From: Streptomyces sp. NBC_01288
Lineage (GTDB): Bacteria > Actinomycetota > Actinomycetes > Streptomycetales > Streptomycetaceae
DNA: 64,000 nucleotides
NCBI RefSeq assembly: GCF_035982055.1
Contig: NZ_CP108427.1
Location: 4,216,001 to 4,280,000 of the forward strand
Direction: 5' to 3'
Each line of letters begins with the position of its first letter. Within the stretch, counting starts at the first letter, position 1. The notes under the pieces were generated by a model, which was given only the letters and a program-made list of their open reading frames with translations, was not told the origin of the DNA and made no database searches. The position numbers and the translations under genes are program-made. Below are positions 17,385 through 24,750 of this stretch, one piece after another.

Positions 17385-17806
17385 GCCTCGTCGGGTTCGT
17401 CGACGAACACGCCGAGGCCCTCGAAGCGGACCTGCTCCGCTATTACGGCATCGATCTGCTCGACTGGCACCGTGACCGGCTCTCCGCGCGCCGACTCACC
17501 GTGCTCGTACGGCAGTTGCCACATGACAGCGCCCTCAACCGGGAGCTGCACGGCGAGGCCGCCGACTGGTCGGTGACCGACCATCTGCTGGCCGCCGCCG
17601 TGGACCATCTCGCCGCCGCGAACTGGATGTTCGCCTCCGTCAACTCCGAGGAGGGCGACCAGCCGGAGCCACCGGCACCGGTACCGCGCCCTTCCTACGA
17701 GCAGCCGGAGACCGGGGACGAGGAGACACCGGGCAGGCAGACCGAGAAGACGCCGGCCGCGGACGCGACGCCGTCGACGGTCCAACTGGCCTGTTTCTTC
17801 GGCTGA
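17378..17806 (+). CDS. tail assembly chaperone, frameshift extension (gpT-like)
   Basis: About 142 codons in the -1 frame relative to the short chaperone: GRLSLVGFVDEHAEALEADL, a YYGIDLLDWHRDRLSARRL helix, DWSVTDHLLAAAVDHLAAAN and a Pro/Glu-rich tail ending CFFG. No good independent start or ribosome-binding site is present near its beginning (the first start-type codon, GTG 17501, is internal). It is therefore expected only as the C-terminal part of a fusion of about 237 residues with the short chaperone. Its stop lies 3 bases from that of a converging gene, which marks the left edge of an accessory insertion. Confidence 0.7.
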   Translation, partial: RLSLVGFVDEHAEALEADLLRYYGIDLLDWHRDRLSARRLTVLVRQLPHDSALNRELHGEAADWSVTDHLLAAAVDHLAAANWMFASVNSEEGDQPEPPAPVPRPSYEQPETGDEETPGRQTEKTPAADATPSTVQLACFFG

Positions 17807-17809
17807 TTG

Positions 17810-18604
17810 TCAGTCCGCCGACCCCGTCTCCTCGTCCTGGCGCCCGCCGGAGGCCCGTCCCTCCAACTCGTCCGCGAGGGCACGGGCCTTGGCGGAGAGC
17901 CGGGGACGTTCCTCGCTCCGGGCGCCGGGCGGGGCGGGCGGGGCGAGCGAGGGTTCGGACGACTCCGTTCTACGTCCCTTGTCGCGCCCGGTGCCGGCGT
18001 TCAGCGGAGGCACGCTGGGCCGCCCGTTGCGCCGTACGACCGAACGCCGTTCGGCGGGTGCGGCGCGCTTCTCCCGGACGTCACGGGCGGTGACCAGGAT
18101 GTCGGGATCGGGATCGGGGTCGAGGTCAGGGTCGGAACCGAGGTCGGGGTCGGGGTTCACCTGGTCCCGCGGCCCATCCGCCACCACCCGCTCCCGCTCC
18201 CCGAGCTCTTCTACTCGCGTCAACTCGGGTGGAGGGCTCAGCAGTTGGACGTACGGAAGCTGGATGACGTCACCACCGACGTGATCGCGATCCCGCACCC
18301 GGCGCGGCCGGCGTCCGGTGCGGGCGTCCTCCTGGCCCTGGAGGTAGGCGGCGGTGATGCGTTGCTCGTACGCCCGCCGCACGGACGGGAGTTGCTCCTC
18401 GACGACGTCGGCCCAGCCCGCGCTGTAGGCGGCCAGTTCACGCCGGTCGAGTTCGGCGCGGGGCAGGATCACCAGGTCGTCGGGCGCGTGGCCGAGCCGT
18501 AGGACCAGTTCGGACAGTCGGGCGATGAGATGTGGTAGGTCGGGAGCCTGTTCAAGCCAGTCGATCACATGCGTCTGCCGCGCGTCGCTCGCGTTCCCAT
18601 CCAC
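17810..18604 (-). CDS. unknown protein with acidic repeat, converging on the tail genes
   Basis: 264 residues from a GTG. The N-terminal 110 residues are helical, with RRELAAYSAGWADVVEEQLP, a motif related to the small protein at 18958. Then comes an Asp-Pro repeat (DPDLGSDPDLDPDPDPD) and a Lys/Arg/Pro/Ser-rich disordered tail. There is no signal peptide or membrane segment. I do not recognise the family. Its stop abuts the chaperone frame, and it is transcribed against the tail operon, so it is an accessory gene rather than a structural one. Confidence 0.55.
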   Translation of the reverse strand: MDGNASDARQTHVIDWLEQAPDLPHLIARLSELVLRLGHAPDDLVILPRAELDRRELAAYSAGWADVVEEQLPSVRRAYEQRITAAYLQGQEDARTGRRPRRVRDRDHVGGDVIQLPYVQLLSPPPELTRVEELGERERVVADGPRDQVNPDPDLGSDPDLDPDPDPDILVTARDVREKRAAPAERRSVVRRNGRPSVPPLNAGTGRDKGRRTESSEPSLAPPAPPGARSEERPRLSAKARALADELEGRASGGRQDEETGSAD

Positions 18605-18957
18605 CCCGTAGGCCTTGCTCTCGTCCGTGCCCCACCGCGCCCCCCAGCGCGAGAACGGCCGCCCTGTCGGCCACCCACCGTCGTAGACAGGCCCTCAAAT
18701 GCCTCACAGGGCCCGGTAATTCACCTTTCATTCACCGACGGGAGAACGGCCGGATCCTACTTCACCAACCTGGCACAACTGCCACCGCACCCCGCATCAC
18801 CGCAGGTCCGGACCGCTGAGCGGGTGGCGGTCTTCGGCAAACACGGAACGGCACCCCGGGATTACTCGTACACTAGTTCGAACAGACGCTTCGGACGCCT
18901 CGGGAGCGCCACCTGTACCACCAGCCGAGCGGACAGACAGGAAAGCAGGACGACGAC
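18605..18957 (+). other. intergenic stretch without a convincing gene
   Basis: 353 bases between diverging genes. It is less GC-rich than the neighbouring genes and has frames in all phases with poor codon bias. It should contain the promoters of the 264-residue gene (minus) and of the 68-residue gene (plus). A short palindrome, GTTCGAAC, lies near 18876-18883. Confidence 0.4.
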
Positions 18958-19164
18958 ATGGCGACTGGCACGAGCCACTCCCCGCAGCAGCCGATCGACA
19001 CCTACACCCGCCTCGCCCACCTCCTGCACTCCCCGGCCCCCGACCGCACGGCCCTGCTCGACCGGCTGTACGAGGAGTTGCTCACACGGGAGTCGCGGGC
19101 GTACGCGGCGGGGTGGACGGACGCGTTGACGGAGGCGGGGCGGGGGCGGGGCGGGCGGCCGTAG
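18958..19164 (+). CDS. small protein with AYAAGW motif
   Basis: 68 residues, MATGTSHSPQQPIDTYTRLA onward, ending in an Arg/Gly-rich tail. The segment LLTRESRAYAAGWTDALTE parallels LDRRELAAYSAGWADVVEE of the 264-residue gene on the other strand, so the two share a short helical module. AGGAAAGCAGG precedes the ATG. The family and role are unknown. Confidence 0.5.
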   Translation: MATGTSHSPQQPIDTYTRLAHLLHSPAPDRTALLDRLYEELLTRESRAYAAGWTDALTEAGRGRGGRP

Positions 19165-19173
19165 ACGGTTGAG

Positions 19174-19422
19174 GTGACACTTACCGCCGCCTTGCCGTCG
19201 AGCATCGACGCGATAGCGATATCGGCACTCTTCGACGTACTGGTGACCGGCATCGTGCAGGACACCCCGATCTGGCTGCTCGCCTCCTGGCTGAGCGGCA
19301 AGACGCAGGCCGGCTTCCATGTCGACGGCTTCCTGGCCGCGCTGCTTGGCGGCGTCATCGTCCGGGCAACTGTCCTGTTTCTGCTGGCACTTGGCCCACG
19401 ACCGGGCGAGCGAACGCCGTAG
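19174..19422 (+). CDS. truncated holin-like membrane protein (copy 1)
   Basis: 82 residues from a GTG. The sequence IVQDTPIWLLASWLSGKTQA then FHVDGFLAALLGGVIVRATV aligns with the C-terminal half of the 131-residue membrane protein at 21200-21595 and lacks its N-terminal 70 or so residues. Two hydrophobic segments remain. The fold resembles the phage-holin-4 / YvlD-type family. It is likely a partial duplicate; whether it is translated is unclear because the ribosome-binding site is weak. Confidence 0.5.
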   Translation: MTLTAALPSSIDAIAISALFDVLVTGIVQDTPIWLLASWLSGKTQAGFHVDGFLAALLGGVIVRATVLFLLALGPRPGERTP

Positions 19423-19443
19423 CCAGTCGGCCGCGACGGGACC

Positions 19444-19938
19444 TCAGCGGTGAGGTCCGTGAGGTGAACTGTCCGGATCCGCCGATCCGTTGCGGGCGGA
19501 TCCGGACGCGAGGGCGAAGCTGCACCAGACCTGCTTCTCGTCGAACCCGGTGCGATGCCATCCCCACCGCCGCGCCAACGCCTCGACGAGCCGCAGCCCT
19601 CGCCCGCCCTCGCCGAATGGGTCGACATCCAGGGGGAGTTCGGGCACCCGCCCGGGCGCGTGGTCGTTGACCATCACCCGCAGCACCGGCGGAGCGAACT
19701 GCCGCCCGGCCCCAAGCGTCAACTCCAGCCCCGCGAGGCCACCTCCGTGCCGCACGGCATTCGTGCACAGTTCGCCCACGGCGAGCTCGACGGAATCGAC
19801 CAACTCGCCCAGCCCCCAATGCTCTTGGAGCCATACGCGGGTGCGGTGCCGGGCTTCGGCAACGGGGCGGAGGGGGTCGAGGGCGGAGGTGTCCCAACCG
19901 ACGCGGGTGGGGGTGGTGTTGAAGGGAGGGAGATCCAT
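19444..19938 (-). CDS. HATPase anti-sigma-like ATP-binding protein
   Basis: 164 residues. The HATPase_c fold is shown by the N-box ELCTNAVRHGG, the region VMVNDHAPGRVPEL (G1) and GEGGRGLRLVEALARRWGW (G2). Streptomyces encodes many such RsbW-like single-domain ATPases, often beside an XRE/DUF5753 regulator and a DUF397 protein, as here (divergent, 160 bases away). In that setting they are thought to modulate development or stress regulators. It is an accessory gene within the split tail module. Confidence 0.85.
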   Translation of the reverse strand: MDLPPFNTTPTRVGWDTSALDPLRPVAEARHRTRVWLQEHWGLGELVDSVELAVGELCTNAVRHGGGLAGLELTLGAGRQFAPPVLRVMVNDHAPGRVPELPLDVDPFGEGGRGLRLVEALARRWGWHRTGFDEKQVWCSFALASGSARNGSADPDSSPHGPHR

Positions 19939-20098
19939 CGTTCACCTCGCGGGGAGTCGATGAGTGGCTTGCCTCACAAGCTACCGGGAGATCTAAAACG
20001 CGTGCTACCTAATTCGCTAAAACGAGTACCGATCTCCAACTGGGTGGACGCCGTGCTCACCGGTCGGCAAACTGTGCGCGCGAGCGAGGAGTTGATCC

Positions 20099-20950
20099 AT
20101 GGCACCCCGACAGACCCCCACCATTCGCCAACGGCGCTTCGGGGCCGAGCTGCGCAGACTGCGTGAAGGCGTCGGCATGTCCGCCCCGGTCGCGGGCGAA
20201 CGGCTCGGCGCCGACCGGACGATGATCTCCAACATCGAGGCCGGCCGATTCGGCATCAGCGAGGACCGCCTCCGCCGTCTCGCGAGCATCTACGAGTGCG
20301 ACGACACCGAACTGATCGACGCCCTGGCATCGATGACCGGCGGACGTTCGAAGGGCTGGTGGGACGAGTACCGGGGCAAGATCCCGCCGGACTTCCTGGA
20401 CGTGGCGGAACTCGAACATCACGCCACCGGCCTGCGCACGCTGCAAACCGCCCACATCCCCGGCCTGTTCCAGACCGAGGAGCACGCACGGGCGCTGTTC
20501 GACCTCTTCGTCCCGGCACTGCCGCGTCTGGAGGTCGAGTTGAGGATCGCCCAACGCCTGGGGCGCCACGCCGTGATCGCGGACGCCCCGGGTGTTCCCT
20601 ATGTCGGCCTGGTCCACGAAACGGCGCTGCGCATGCGCACAGGAGGCCGCCGGGTCGCCAAGGCCCAACTCGGTCGGCTACTGGAGGAGAGCGAGCGCCC
20701 CAACGTCCGGTTGCTGGTGATCCCGTTCACCGCCGAGGGCTTCCCCATGGCCGGCGACACGTTGATGTACGTCTCCGCCGCCAGCGCCCACCTGGACACA
20801 GTGGAGGTGGACTCCCCCATCGGCGCGGTGTTCTTCGACTCACCGACCCAACTGGCCAACTTCCGGCGACGGCTGGACTTGGTCGAACAGGTCGCGTTGA
20901 ATCCGAACAAGTCGAGAGACCTCATCCTCTCGATCGCCGACGACCTGTAA
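20099..20950 (+). CDS. XRE-family regulator with DUF5753 domain (WhiJ-like)
   Basis: 283 residues. The N-terminal HTH has FGAELRRLREGVGMSAP, then ERLGADRTMISNIEAGR. The DUF5753 domain follows with the characteristic IPGLFQTEEHARALFDL, VHETALRM and LLVIPFTAEGFPMAGD. GAGGAG precedes the ATG. These proteins form a large Streptomyces family related to WhiJ and usually work with a small DUF397 partner, encoded 11 bases downstream. Confidence 0.92.
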   Translation: MAPRQTPTIRQRRFGAELRRLREGVGMSAPVAGERLGADRTMISNIEAGRFGISEDRLRRLASIYECDDTELIDALASMTGGRSKGWWDEYRGKIPPDFLDVAELEHHATGLRTLQTAHIPGLFQTEEHARALFDLFVPALPRLEVELRIAQRLGRHAVIADAPGVPYVGLVHETALRMRTGGRRVAKAQLGRLLEESERPNVRLLVIPFTAEGFPMAGDTLMYVSAASAHLDTVEVDSPIGAVFFDSPTQLANFRRRLDLVEQVALNPNKSRDLILSIADDL

Positions 20951-20961
20951 GAGGTGCCCCC

Positions 20962-21159
20962 GTGTCCGAGCCGAAGTGGCGCAAGTCCTCGTACTCCGAG
21001 GCATCCGCCAACGCCTGCGTCGAGATGGCTGAGGCCGGCCCCCTCATCGCCCTCCGCGACTCGAAGCACCCGGAACTGCCGTGGGCGACAGTGAGCCGGA
21101 GGGCGTGGACGGAGTTCTCGGGGGCCCTGGGTTCAGGTCTGCTGCGTACGGAGCCGTAG
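20962..21159 (+). CDS. DUF397 protein, partner of the upstream regulator
   Basis: 65 residues from a GTG: SEPKWRKSSYSEASANACVE is the diagnostic DUF397 opening, followed by IALRDSKHPELPWATVSRRA and WTEFSGAL. It lies 11 bases after the DUF5753 regulator in the usual two-gene arrangement, where the small protein is thought to antagonise the DNA-binding partner. Confidence 0.9.
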   Translation: MSEPKWRKSSYSEASANACVEMAEAGPLIALRDSKHPELPWATVSRRAWTEFSGALGSGLLRTEP

Positions 21160-21199
21160 CGGCGGGCTGGACTCTTGCGTCCGCCAGGAGCAAAGCCCC

Positions 21200-21595
21200 A
21201 TGATTCCCGGCATGTACAAGAAAAGACGGGTGCTCGGTACGTGCCTGGGCGTGGCACTCGCCACCCTTCTGCCTGGCGTCAGCCTGACAACTGACGATCC
21301 GTCATGGATGCCGATAATGCTGGGCAGTTGCGTCTTCCTCGTCCTGAACCAACTGATCTACACCTATCCGAGCAACATCCGAAACGCTTCCCCGATCCTG
21401 TTGCTGCTTCAAGCCGCGATCGGCATCGTTCAGGACACCCTGATCTGGCTGCTCGTCTCCTGGCTCAACTCCGAAATGTACTTGGGCCTCCACGTCGACG
21501 GCTTCCTCACGGCCCTGCTGGCCGGCATCGTCGTCCGCGTATCGCTTCTGGTACTTCTGCCCCTCGGCCCACAGCCGACCACATCGACGTCGTAA
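21200..21595 (+). CDS. holin-like small membrane protein (copy 2, full length)
   Basis: 131 residues, or 127 from the second ATG at 21212 (MYKKRRVLG). Four hydrophobic segments are visible, the last two being IVQDTLIWLLVSWLNSEM and HVDGFLTALLAGIVVRVSLL. The arrangement recalls the phage-holin-4 / YvlD superfamily of four-helix membrane proteins, which also includes many non-lytic host proteins. The C-terminal half is repeated at 19174-19422, so direct copies flank the ATPase / DUF5753 / DUF397 block. Confidence 0.6.
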   Translation: MIPGMYKKRRVLGTCLGVALATLLPGVSLTTDDPSWMPIMLGSCVFLVLNQLIYTYPSNIRNASPILLLLQAAIGIVQDTLIWLLVSWLNSEMYLGLHVDGFLTALLAGIVVRVSLLVLLPLGPQPTTSTS

Positions 21596-21694
21596 CACTC
21601 GCCGCAGGAGACCGGGCATCCCCTGCCCATTGCCGATCATCCATCAACGCCCTTAGAAATCCAGGCTGTTCATCTCGGCTCCTACACTGCCCTT

Positions 21695-22126
21695 ATGGTG
21701 ACCATATGGGTGTGGGCTCCCGTCTCCCTGATCCTCTTCGGAGTCTCCGCCGCGTGCACGGCATCGGCCTGGGAGATCTACCGACTGCGACGCCACGGCG
21801 TCCGGACCACCGCTCAGGTGTCCGGCTTCCGCTCGACGACCGATGCCGACTCCGACCCGCGTCACCGCGTCCTGGTGATCTTCTGCCTGCCCGACGGCAC
21901 GGAGGTCGAGGCGGAGTCCCTGACGTCCAAGCCTGACGGATCGAACGGCTTCGCCCGGGGTGACTCGATGGACATCGTCTACGACCCCGCGAAGCCGACC
22001 CGGATCCACGTCACCCGCTTCGAGGGGCACCGGGTCCGCGGCACAGATGCTGCGGCGTATGCCATCTGCGCCGCGACAGCGGCCCTCTTCGCCGCTCTGG
22101 CCCTGGCCCAGGCGTTCACCGGCTGA
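21695..22126 (+). CDS. DUF3592-like membrane protein
   Basis: 143 residues. A hydrophobic N-terminal helix (TIWVWAPVSLILFGVSAACT) and a C-terminal helix (AAAYAICAATAALFAALALA) flank an extracytoplasmic beta-rich domain with GVRTTAQVSGFR, VEAESLTSKPDG and SMDIVYDPAKPTRI, the pattern of DUF3592. Function is unknown. The family is common in Streptomyces chromosomes, so this is probably accessory and unrelated to the tail itself. Confidence 0.7.
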   Translation: MVTIWVWAPVSLILFGVSAACTASAWEIYRLRRHGVRTTAQVSGFRSTTDADSDPRHRVLVIFCLPDGTEVEAESLTSKPDGSNGFARGDSMDIVYDPAKPTRIHVTRFEGHRVRGTDAAAYAICAATAALFAALALAQAFTG

Positions 22127-22221
22127 CCTCCGCCTGTCCACCGGGGCCGTAGTAGTGGTTGCCGCCTTGACGATCCGACCGCAACCCACACAACACCCCG
22201 ACGAGACAACTGCGAGGAAAA

Positions 22222-22995
22222 GTGAGCAGCAGAAGCGTTGATCAACTGGACAAGGATCTAGGCAAACTCGAAAAGGAATTCCCCGGTGTCCAGAGCACCG
22301 TCGCCGATATCCAGAAAAGCCTGGGCTCACTGGCGAAGAGCCCGGACGTGGCATCGCGGCTGACCTCTCTGGAAAAACTGCCCGGGCAGATCTCCGCATT
22401 CCGGAGCAGACTCGACACTCTCGACGCGACGGCCGCCAAACTCTCGGAGAAGGTGAAGTGGCTCCGCTGGGTGGCGCTGGGTGCCGCAGGCACCGCAGCA
22501 CTGTCGACCCTCGGTCTGACCGCGATCAAGATAGACATGCAGATCCTCAAGATCGACCTGACTTTGTGGAAGAAGCTCGACGAGAAGAACGTGAAGTGGG
22601 TCGGCAAGCTGCAGAACAACGTCGGCAAGCTGCGTGACTCCATCTTCAGGGAACGTGCCGCGACACAGCGCCAGCAGGAGGATGCGGAGCGGCAGGCCAA
22701 AGAGGCCAAGGAACAACTGGAGCGGCAGGCCAAGGAGGCCGAGGAGAAAATACAGCAGACGATCAAAGGTCTGCCGCATCGAGTCGGCGAGAACGAAAAA
22801 GCGATCGAGAAGATCAAGGCAGCCCTCAGCACCGCTCGGGAAAAGGCACAAGCTGCCCGGGACGACCGAACCGGACTCACCTCACGTCACAAGGGCGTGG
22901 ACGCCCAGCAACCGAAGGTCGGCCCGGTGGCGAAGGATGTGCAGAACCTCCGAAAAGCCGTGGACGAACTCGTGGCCTCCTTGGCCGGTATCTGA
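22222..22995 (+). CDS. membrane-anchored coiled-coil protein, unknown
   Basis: 257 residues from a GTG. A heptad-rich N-terminal region (SVDQLDKDLGKLEKEFPGVQ) is followed by one hydrophobic segment (VALGAAGTAALSTLGLTAIK, about residues 83-104). A long, highly charged coiled coil then carries two copies of RQAKEA(K/E)EQLE-like sequence, ending NLRKAVDELVASLAGI. I do not recognise the family. It is transcribed toward the tape-measure genes and has lower GC and more Lys than neighbouring genes, which suggests recent acquisition. Candidate roles (tail-associated factor, envelope spanner, or self-protection protein) are speculation. Confidence 0.5.
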   Translation: MSSRSVDQLDKDLGKLEKEFPGVQSTVADIQKSLGSLAKSPDVASRLTSLEKLPGQISAFRSRLDTLDATAAKLSEKVKWLRWVALGAAGTAALSTLGLTAIKIDMQILKIDLTLWKKLDEKNVKWVGKLQNNVGKLRDSIFRERAATQRQQEDAERQAKEAKEQLERQAKEAEEKIQQTIKGLPHRVGENEKAIEKIKAALSTAREKAQAARDDRTGLTSRHKGVDAQQPKVGPVAKDVQNLRKAVDELVASLAGI

Positions 22996-23553
22996 CGCCA
23001 GCCGCTCTTGCCGTAGCTGACGTGGACGCACCGGCTGCCCTGGACGCCGGCCCCGGTGTGCTCGGCGCGCCACCGTGAACGTGAGGCTCCCACCGCAGGG
23101 CGCGCGCCCACGAGGCCAGCCGCCGAAAACCCCTCTCGTCACCACACCACCGCGTCCATCGCGCACTCGCCCTCGGGCCTCGTCGGCCCCCGGCAGACGC
23201 GTGGTTTCCGCACTCGCCCGAATAGCCGCAGCCGGACGCACTGTCCGAACCCCCGCCGAACCCGGAGCAGAGCCGCGCACTCATTTGCGGATGGAATTCC
23301 GTCGACTGCCCCACCGCATCGAAGAAGTACCGGACTCTCACGTTGTCCTCCCTCACCCCAGGAAGCCGATCTCAAGGCGGCGTTGGAGGACGAGGGGGCT
23401 GCGCCCACGGATACCGACGCCTGGCCCGGCTCCACCGGTTCGACTCACCGCCGCATTGGCCGTCTCGGTCTTCACGAGCGTCTGAACACGGCGGTCGCCG
23501 CAGCCGATTCAGGTTCCGGACGACCAGATCAGCTGCACTGAAGGAGATTCACC
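22996..23553 (+). other. 558-base gap before the tape-measure genes, possibly a gene remnant
   Basis: There is no convincing complete gene on either strand. The last 50 or so codons of one plus-strand frame (QEADLKAALEDEGAAPTDTD, then THRRIGRLGLHERLNTAVAA) look protein-like, with good codon bias, and end at 23541, just before the tape-measure ribosome-binding site. They have no start. This may be the tail end of a gene cut off by the upstream insertion. Confidence 0.4.
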
Positions 23554-24750
23554 GTGTCACTTGTTGCCTCGATGAAGAAGGCGACCACGTCCCTGCAGGA
23601 CTTCAAGGAGAAGGCCTCTGGAGCGTCGGCCGCCTCGAAGGAAATCGGCAGTTCCGGGCAGAAAGGTGCCGCTCAGCTCAAGGCCCTCAAGACCGCCGCC
23701 GACGGTTCCGGCAAGGAGTTGAAGGATCTCAGGACCGCGTCGGACCAGGCCGAGAAGTCTCTCGGCAAGGCCGGCAAGACGGGTTCCAGTGCCGGGACCA
23801 ATCTCGGGAAGTACGAAACCGGGGCGGGCAAGGCGGCCAAGGGCCAGGACAAGATGAACACGTCGATGAAGGGCAACTTCTTCGGCCTGCTCATGCAACT
23901 GCTCGCGCCGCTCATCCAGAAGGTCATCGACATGGTGACCAACTCGAAGACCATGCAGAAGGTCCTGAAGCAGGCCTTCGAGGTCATCAAGTCCGTGATC
24001 AGCAGCGTCATGAAGGCCATCGAGCCGATCATGAAGAACGCCGGCAAGCTGATCAAGTCGGTGTGGAGCGGTATCAAGACGGCGATCACGAACATCGTCA
24101 AGGCCGTCGCCACGGTCATCAGGACCTACGTCAACGTGTGGAAGTCCATCATCACCGGCGTCCTGAAGGCGATCAGCACGGTCGTCTCCAACGTCTGGAA
24201 GGGCATCAAGGCCGTCATCTCGCCGGTCGTCAGCTGGGTCAAGTCCGCGATCCCGGACGCCTTCCGGGCCGTGAAGGACCGGCTGTCCAGCATCTGGGGC
24301 GGGCTCAAGGGCATCGCCGGTCGCGCCTTCGACGGCATCAAGGGCGCGGTCCGCGACCCGATCAACGCCGTCATCGGTCTCATCAACCGCGCGATCGGCG
24401 CCCTCAACGGCATCCACGTCTCCATCCCCGGCTGGGTCCCGATGGTCGGCGGCAAGACCTTCGGTGTCAGCCTGCCGAGGATCCCCGCACTGGCCACCGG
24501 CGGTGTCGTCATGCCCCGCTCCGGCGGTGTTCCCGCGCTTCTCGCCGAGGCCGGTGAGGCGGAGGCCGTACTGCCGCTCAGCAAGCTCGACCGGCTGCTC
24601 AGGACAGCGGCCTCGCGCGGTCGGGCGTACGCCGGGGTGTCCGGCGCCGACGGCAGCGCGCTGCACATCGAGCACTACTACGCGGCTGAGACCAGCAGCC
24701 CGCAGCGCACCGCCGACGCGCTGATGTTCCTGGCGAAGGCGCGCGGATGA
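23554..24750 (+). CDS. tape-measure-like tail protein 1
   Basis: 398 residues from a GTG with AAGGAG six to seven bases upstream. The N-terminal 110 residues are a Lys/Ser/Gly-rich helix. A long series of hydrophobic and amphipathic helices follows (LLMQLLAPLIQKVIDMVTN, VIKSVISSVMKAIEPIM), then the conserved C-terminal module ATGGVVMPRSGGVPALLAEA, EAVLPLSKLDRLL. This is how actinophage tape measures end. It should determine tail length and thread inside the tube. At 398 residues it is short for the family. It overlaps the next, similar gene by ATGA. Confidence 0.8.
   Translation: MSLVASMKKATTSLQDFKEKASGASAASKEIGSSGQKGAAQLKALKTAADGSGKELKDLRTASDQAEKSLGKAGKTGSSAGTNLGKYETGAGKAAKGQDKMNTSMKGNFFGLLMQLLAPLIQKVIDMVTNSKTMQKVLKQAFEVIKSVISSVMKAIEPIMKNAGKLIKSVWSGIKTAITNIVKAVATVIRTYVNVWKSIITGVLKAISTVVSNVWKGIKAVISPVVSWVKSAIPDAFRAVKDRLSSIWGGLKGIAGRAFDGIKGAVRDPINAVIGLINRAIGALNGIHVSIPGWVPMVGGKTFGVSLPRIPALATGGVVMPRSGGVPALLAEAGEAEAVLPLSKLDRLLRTAASRGRAYAGVSGADGSALHIEHYYAAETSSPQRTADALMFLAKARG

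Noticed and set aside
18876..18883. LexA/SOS box at GTTCGAAC
   Set aside because: The actinobacterial LexA site needs GAAC and GTTC half sites in the other order with a 4-base gap; this is only an 8-base palindrome.
20068..20090. Fifth copy of the island operator (GTGCGCGCGAGCGAGG upstream of the DUF5753 regulator)
   Set aside because: It matches only the GC alternation and lacks the GTTGCG core and T-rich flank, so it is expected by chance in this base composition.
23056..23541. 161-codon plus-strand gene before the tape measures
   Set aside because: The first 100 codons are Arg/Pro/Ser-rich and unbiased. Only the final 50 or so look protein-like, so it is recorded as a possible remnant rather than a gene.
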